Source: DASTYK01 sp964384585 (GTDB taxonomy: Bacteria > Gemmatimonadota > Gemmatimonadetes > Longimicrobiales > RSA9). From it: a stretch of DNA of 8,580 bases. The position numbers and the translations under genes are program-made. The notes beneath the pieces were generated by a model. It was not told where the DNA came from. It worked only from the letters and a program-made list of their open reading frames with translations, and ran no database searches. The stretch lies in NCBI GenBank assembly GCA_964384585.1, contig CAYLME010000146.1, positions 1 to 8,580 of the forward strand. The letters run 5' to 3'. Shown here in pieces: positions 5,662 to 8,580 of the stretch; position 1 is the first letter of the stretch, and each line of letters opens with the position of its first letter.

Positions 5662-6492
5662 TCAGCTCAGGAACTCCTGTATGTACGGATCGTTGGCGAC
5701 GACCATGTCTTCCGGAGAGCCGTCGAAGACGATCCTGCCTTCGCGCAGCAGGTTCACGCGCTGTGCGACGCGGAATCCGGCGCGGATGTCGTGCGTCACG
5801 ATGATGGACGTCACTTTCAGCTCGCGCTGCAGCTTGCGGATGAGGTCATTGATGGTCCCGATCGTGAGCGGGTCGAGCCCGGCGGTCGGCTCATCGTAGA
5901 GCACGACCTCCGGATCGGTCGCGATCGCGCGTGCGATGCCGACGCGCTTGCGCATCCCGCCGGAGAGCTGGCTCGGCAGCTGGTGCATCACTCGGTCGGG
6001 TTCGAGGTCAACGAAGTCGAGGCGCTCGCGAACGATGCGTTCCAGCTCGTCGTCTTCGAGGTCGCGATTCTCCCGCAGCGGGTAGGCGACGTTCTCGAAG
6101 ATCGTCATCGAGTCGAAGAGCGCGGCGTTCTGGAACACCATCCCGATATGGCGACGCAGGTCGAGCGCCTCGGCGAACGTGAGGTGGATGACGTCGTGTC
6201 CGAGCACCTGGATCCGGCCGCTGTCCGGTAGCAGCAGCCGGAGGATGAGCTTCAGGATCGTCGACTTTCCGGACCCCGACTCGCCCGCGACCATCAGGGT
6301 CTCGCCGCGGCGTGCCTCGAGCGACACGCCGGAGAGAATCGGTTCATCGAATGTCAGGTGCACGTCCTCGAGACGGATGACGGCGTTGTGTTTCGACGCG
6401 GGCCCCTCGTGTGCGCGCTCTTCCTCCAGCTCGCGCCGGATCGCCGGGATCGGATCGTCATGCATCGTGCGCATGCCCTCGCCCCGGATCAT
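5662..6492 (-). CDS. mlaF: MlaF-like ABC transporter ATPase
   Basis: A 276-residue ATP-binding subunit of the MCE/Mla lipid transporter. Walker A GESGSGKST (70-78), Q-loop MVFQNAALFDSMTIFENV (118-135), signature LSGGMRKRVGIARAI (176-190; the Met after SGG is typical of MlaF/Mkl), Walker B VVLYDEPTAGLDP with Glu201, and H-loop His234 are all present. I chose the ATG at 6492 because it shares its A with the mlaE stop (TGATG). In-frame ATGs at 6474 and 6465 are alternatives with nearby GA-rich sites. A longer version from 6564 would run deep inside mlaE and is unlikely. Residues 1-36 are charged and precede the ABC core, so the exact start is uncertain. It should pair with the MlaE permease encoded just upstream. 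Confidence 0.93.
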   Translation of the reverse strand: MIRGEGMRTMHDDPIPAIRRELEEERAHEGPASKHNAVIRLEDVHLTFDEPILSGVSLEARRGETLMVAGESGSGKSTILKLILRLLLPDSGRIQVLGHDVIHLTFAEALDLRRHIGMVFQNAALFDSMTIFENVAYPLRENRDLEDDELERIVRERLDFVDLEPDRVMHQLPSQLSGGMRKRVGIARAIATDPEVVLYDEPTAGLDPLTIGTINDLIRKLQRELKVTSIIVTHDIRAGFRVAQRVNLLREGRIVFDGSPEDMVVANDPYIQEFLS

Positions 6493-7307
6493 CAGGCCTG
6501 GCCCAGTACGACGAGCAGGACCTGTGTCATGAAGTAGTCCACCGCCAGGATCAGCACCGAGCACGTCACGACCGAACGCGTCGCGGCGTCACCGACACCC
6601 TCCGTACCGCCCCGCGTCGAGAGTCCGTAGTAGCTGGCGGTCAGCGTAATGATGCCCCCGAATACGAACGGCTTGAGCAGTCCGGTGACGAAGTCCTTCG
6701 GAAAGATGCCGAGCACGAAGCCCGGCGCTGCGAGGGCGTTCAGGACACCGGTGAAGTACGCGTCCGCCGTCATCCCGATACGGAACACGGCGATGACCAT
6801 GCCGCCCACGATACCGATCAGGTCGGCGATGATCGTGAGGATGGGCAGCATGAGCAGACCTGCCAGGAGACGCGGCGTGACGAGCTTCTTGATCGGGTCG
6901 GTACCGAAGCTCTGCAGTGCGTCGATCTGCTCGGTCACGCGCATGGAGCCGAGCTCGGCCGCAATGCCCGACGCGGAGCGACCCGCGACCATGAGCGCAC
7001 ACAGCACCGGGCCCAGCTCGCGCACCATGGAGGCGCCGACCAGGTTTCCGATGTAGACGTCTGCGCCGAAGTTCGACAGCTCGACCGAGCTCTGCAGTGC
7101 CAGCACCATCCCGGTGAACAGCCCCGTCAGAATCACGATCGGCAGTGAGCCGACGCCGATCCGGTCCATCTGGATGAGCGTATCACGCCAGTAGAATGGC
7201 CGCGCGAAGATGAAGCCGATGGCCCGACGTGCGAGCGTGAAATACTCGTAGACACCCGTACTCACACCGCGAATGCGCTGCTCCACCGTAGCCGCAATAC
7301 CGTCCAT
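6492..7307 (-). CDS. mlaE: MlaE-like permease of the Mla/MCE transporter
   Basis: A 271-residue inner-membrane permease. The diagnostic MlaE segment RELGPVLCALMVAGRSASGIAAELGSMRVTEQIDAL (96-131) is almost canonical. Hydrophobic helices lie near 53-72, 145-175, 207-225 and 246-268, plus a membrane-associated N-terminal helix with ARPFYW. I chose ATG 7307 over the GTG at 7358 because GGGAGG (7316-7311) lies 3 nt before it and the N-terminus then matches the family length. It is first in mlaE-mlaF-mlaD, transcribed divergently from hldA. The complex moves phospholipids between the inner membrane and the periplasm or outer membrane. Transport direction cannot be read from sequence. Confidence 0.94.
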   Translation of the reverse strand: MDGIAATVEQRIRGVSTGVYEYFTLARRAIGFIFARPFYWRDTLIQMDRIGVGSLPIVILTGLFTGMVLALQSSVELSNFGADVYIGNLVGASMVRELGPVLCALMVAGRSASGIAAELGSMRVTEQIDALQSFGTDPIKKLVTPRLLAGLLMLPILTIIADLIGIVGGMVIAVFRIGMTADAYFTGVLNALAAPGFVLGIFPKDFVTGLLKPFVFGGIITLTASYYGLSTRGGTEGVGDAATRSVVTCSVLILAVDYFMTQVLLVVLGQA

Positions 7308-7310
7308 CGG

Positions 7311-7316
7311 CCTCCC
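7311..7316 (-). promoter_or_regulatory. Shine-Dalgarno deciding the mlaE start
   Basis: GGGAGG on the minus strand, 3 nt before the ATG at 7307. The site is strong though closely spaced. No comparable site precedes the upstream GTG at 7358, so the shorter protein is preferred. Confidence 0.6.
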
Positions 7317-7398
7317 GAACAGACTGTGCGTGATCGCTTTACATTGCCTGGGCCGCACGGTAGCTTGCCGCTCCGCCGTCCCGGTGGTCGGGCGGCTT

Positions 7399-7429
7399 CC
7401 GACACAAAATCCATGCCGCCCCCGATACT
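7399..7429 (+). promoter_or_regulatory. Candidate promoter for a leaderless hldA transcript
   Basis: GATACT (7424-7429, 4/6 to TATAAT) ends 5 nt before the hldA ATG, with a weak CCGACA (7399-7404) 19 nt upstream of it. If used, transcription would start at or next to the A of the ATG. There is no Shine-Dalgarno-like sequence in the 30 nt before the start, consistent with leaderless translation. Both hexamers are imperfect. Confidence 0.3.
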
Positions 7430-7434
7430 AGCCC

Positions 7435-8454
7435 ATGGAAGGATTCAGCCTGCAGCGCCTCGATGAGTTGCTCGAGCGTGCGCGCGACGTGCGTGTGCTC
7501 GTCGTGGGCGATGTCATGCTCGACGTCTACTTCCAGGGGGGCGCGTCCCGGATTTCGCCCGAAGCGCCTGTCCCCGTAGTGCGTGTCGAGGAGCAGTGGC
7601 GGGCGCTCGGCGGAGCGGCGAACGTGGCTGCGAACGTGGTCGCGCTGGGTGCGCGCTGTGCCGTTGCCGGCGCGATGGGCGCCGACAGCCATGGGGCGGA
7701 CCTGCGGGGCGAGCTGTTGCGCGCGGGGATCGACGATGCCGGGTTGATCATGCAGGCGGGCCGCCGGACCACCGTCAAAACACGCATCATGGCGCGCCAC
7801 CAGCAGGTGGCCCGCTACGACATGGAGACCGACGACGATCTCGAAGACCGCGCCGCGGAAGGCCTGGCTGAAGTGATCCGCGGGCTCGTGCGTGATGCGG
7901 ACGCGATCGTGCTCGAGGATTACAACAAGGGCGTGCTCGTGCCGATCGTGATCGATGCGGCGTTGAGCGCGGGACGCGAGGCAGGCATTCCGATCGTCGT
8001 GGACCCCAAGTTCCGATCGTTCTTCGACTACGGTGGCTGCACCGTCTTCAAGCCGAACCTGCCGGAGCTTGCCGCGGCGCTGCGGGAGCGCGTGCGTCCC
8101 GACGATCCGGATTGGATGGAGCAGGCGCGTTCGCGGCTCGGGTGTGCGCACCTGTTGCTCACGCTCGGCGAGGATGGAATGGCGCTCGCAACCGAGAGTG
8201 GCGCTTACGTGCGTGTGCCCACGGTTGCACGATCCGTATACGACGTCTCCGGCGCCGGTGATACAGTCGTCGCGACCGTCGCGGTCGCGCTCGCGGCCGG
8301 CGCGAGCATCGAGGAAGCCGCCCTCATGGCGAACCATGCGGCGGGCGTGGAAGTCGGAAAGGCGGGCGTCGCAACCGTGTCACCGGACGAGTTGCGCGCT
8401 GCAGTGCGTTCCTACCATGAAGCGGGCGAGAACCCGACCCGCACGGGCGAATGA
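7435..8454 (+). CDS. hldA: D-glycero-beta-D-manno-heptose-7-phosphate kinase (RfaE1/HldA-type, PfkB family)
   Basis: A 339-residue PfkB/ribokinase-fold sugar kinase. It should phosphorylate D-glycero-D-manno-heptose 7-phosphate at C1 on the way to ADP-heptose for LPS core. Visible motifs: VLVVGDVMLDVYFQG (21-35), GGAANVAANVVALG (59-72), VLEDYNKGVL (159-168), DPKFRSFFDYGGCTVFKPN (190-208) and the PfkB signature DVSGAGDT (270-277) with catalytic Asp276. The C-terminal NHAAGVEVGKAGVATVSPDEL (300-320) is typical of RfaE domain I. It stops at kinase-domain length, so the cytidylyl/adenylyltransferase half of bifunctional HldE must be encoded elsewhere. The ATG at 7435 matches the family N-terminus but lacks a Shine-Dalgarno. 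A ridA-like gene follows after 16 nt. A related PfkB substrate cannot be fully excluded. Confidence 0.9.
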   Translation: MEGFSLQRLDELLERARDVRVLVVGDVMLDVYFQGGASRISPEAPVPVVRVEEQWRALGGAANVAANVVALGARCAVAGAMGADSHGADLRGELLRAGIDDAGLIMQAGRRTTVKTRIMARHQQVARYDMETDDDLEDRAAEGLAEVIRGLVRDADAIVLEDYNKGVLVPIVIDAALSAGREAGIPIVVDPKFRSFFDYGGCTVFKPNLPELAAALRERVRPDDPDWMEQARSRLGCAHLLLTLGEDGMALATESGAYVRVPTVARSVYDVSGAGDTVVATVAVALAAGASIEEAALMANHAAGVEVGKAGVATVSPDELRAAVRSYHEAGENPTRTGE

Positions 8455-8456
8455 AG

Positions 8457-8461
8457 AGGAG
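8457..8461 (+). promoter_or_regulatory. Shine-Dalgarno of the ridA-like gene
   Basis: AGGAG 9 nt before the ATG at 8471, with a second GGGAGA directly against the ATG. It lies in the 16-nt gap after hldA, so the two genes are probably co-transcribed. Confidence 0.6.
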
Positions 8462-8470
8462 ACTGGGAGA

Positions 8471-8580
8471 ATGTCGAAGCTGAAGCAGGTGCAGACGGAC
8501 GACGCGCCGCAGGCGATCGGACCATACAGCCAGGCGATCATCGTGGGCCTGCGCCGGGGCCGGGGCCGGGTTCGGCGCTT
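8471..8580 (+). CDS. ridA: RidA/YjgF-family protein, 3'-partial, possible frameshift
   Basis: The start, MSKLKQVQTDDAPQAIGPYSQAIIVG, is the classic RidA N-terminus (AP.AIGPYSQAI). RidA enzymes hydrolyse reactive enamine/imine intermediates released by PLP-dependent enzymes, in the cytoplasm. After Gly26 the frame reads LRRGRGRVRR, which does not fit the expected hydrophobic strand leading to the SGQ motif. A +1 shift at the GGG run 8545-8547 would instead give GPAPGPGPGSAL. The stretch consists of CCGGGG repeats, prone to indel errors. Only 110 nt are present, so intact, mutated or mis-sequenced cannot be separated here. Confidence 0.75.
   Translation, partial: MSKLKQVQTDDAPQAIGPYSQAIIVGLRRGRGRVRR

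Larger units (their letters stand above)
7308..7434. other. Divergent intergenic region between mlaE and hldA
   Basis: 127 nt that should carry promoters for both directions. I see no convincing -35/-10 pair toward mlaE. A GC-rich hairpin is possible at 7375-7396 (GCCG, one-base bulge, CCCG, 5-nt loop, CGGGCGGC). A candidate promoter toward hldA abuts its start codon. Confidence 0.5.

Noticed and set aside
4035..5804. A 589-codon open frame on the + strand
   Set aside because: It is antisense to the M56 gene, blaI, mlaD and part of mlaF, all of which have clear family motifs. Its translation has no recognisable domain; long antisense frames are common in high-GC DNA.
6493..6564. Longer mlaF start inside mlaE
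   Set aside because: The 24 extra residues are Gly/Pro/Arg-rich, lie wholly within mlaE coding sequence and match no family feature. The TGATG junction at 6492 is a better start.
7375..7396. GC-rich hairpin as a terminator between the divergent genes
   Set aside because: The stem has a bulge and no T tract on either strand, and neither neighbouring gene ends here.
7339..8337. A 332-codon open frame on the - strand
   Set aside because: It mirrors hldA, which has intact PfkB motifs, and shows the His/Arg-rich composition of a codon-bias shadow.

Overview
This is a high-GC, gene-dense stretch of bacterial chromosome. It encodes an Mla-type ABC lipid transport module and a heptose kinase for LPS core, so the host is most likely a diderm with an LPS outer membrane. 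The M56 peptidase with TonB-plug-like C-terminal repeats, the MlaE-F-D order and the general protein style fit Gemmatimonadota. That assignment is an inference from gene style; no marker gene is present.

Layout, left to right. (1) 2-868 (+): 3' part of an Mrp/NBP35-type P-loop ATPase, cut by the window edge, with two unusual active-site variants. (2) 807-2426 (-): a full-length ABC-F ATPase converging on mrp with a 62-nt overlap. Its start codon lies in one arm of a long inverted repeat that also holds the start codon of a possible 34-codon upstream ORF. (3) 2569-4523 (-): a BlaI-type repressor and M56 (BlaR1/MecR1-type) membrane peptidase pair, joined by a TGATG stop/start overlap and ended by a hairpin terminator. 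Two near-identical 16-bp palindromes bracket the promoter. (4) 4647-7307 (-): mlaE-mlaF-mlaD operon (permease, ATPase, MCE-domain protein), tightly coupled. (5) 7435-8580 (+): divergent hldA (heptose-7-phosphate kinase) followed after 16 nt by the start of a ridA-like gene, whose frame looks disturbed near the window end.

How the genes work together. mlaEFD should form an inner-membrane lipid transporter that supports outer-membrane asymmetry, and hldA supplies LPS core heptose, so the right half is envelope-related. The BlaI/M56 pair is a self-contained sensor/repressor switch. It has no penicillin-binding sensor domain, so its signal is probably not a beta-lactam. Its promoter lies directly downstream of mlaD. 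The ABC-F gene may be a ribosome-protection or translation factor.

The two most interesting structures are regulatory: the start-codon-sequestering inverted repeat before the ABC-F gene, and the paired operators around the blaI promoter. I found no tRNA, rRNA, CRISPR array or mobile element. No stretch over 300 bases lacks a gene.
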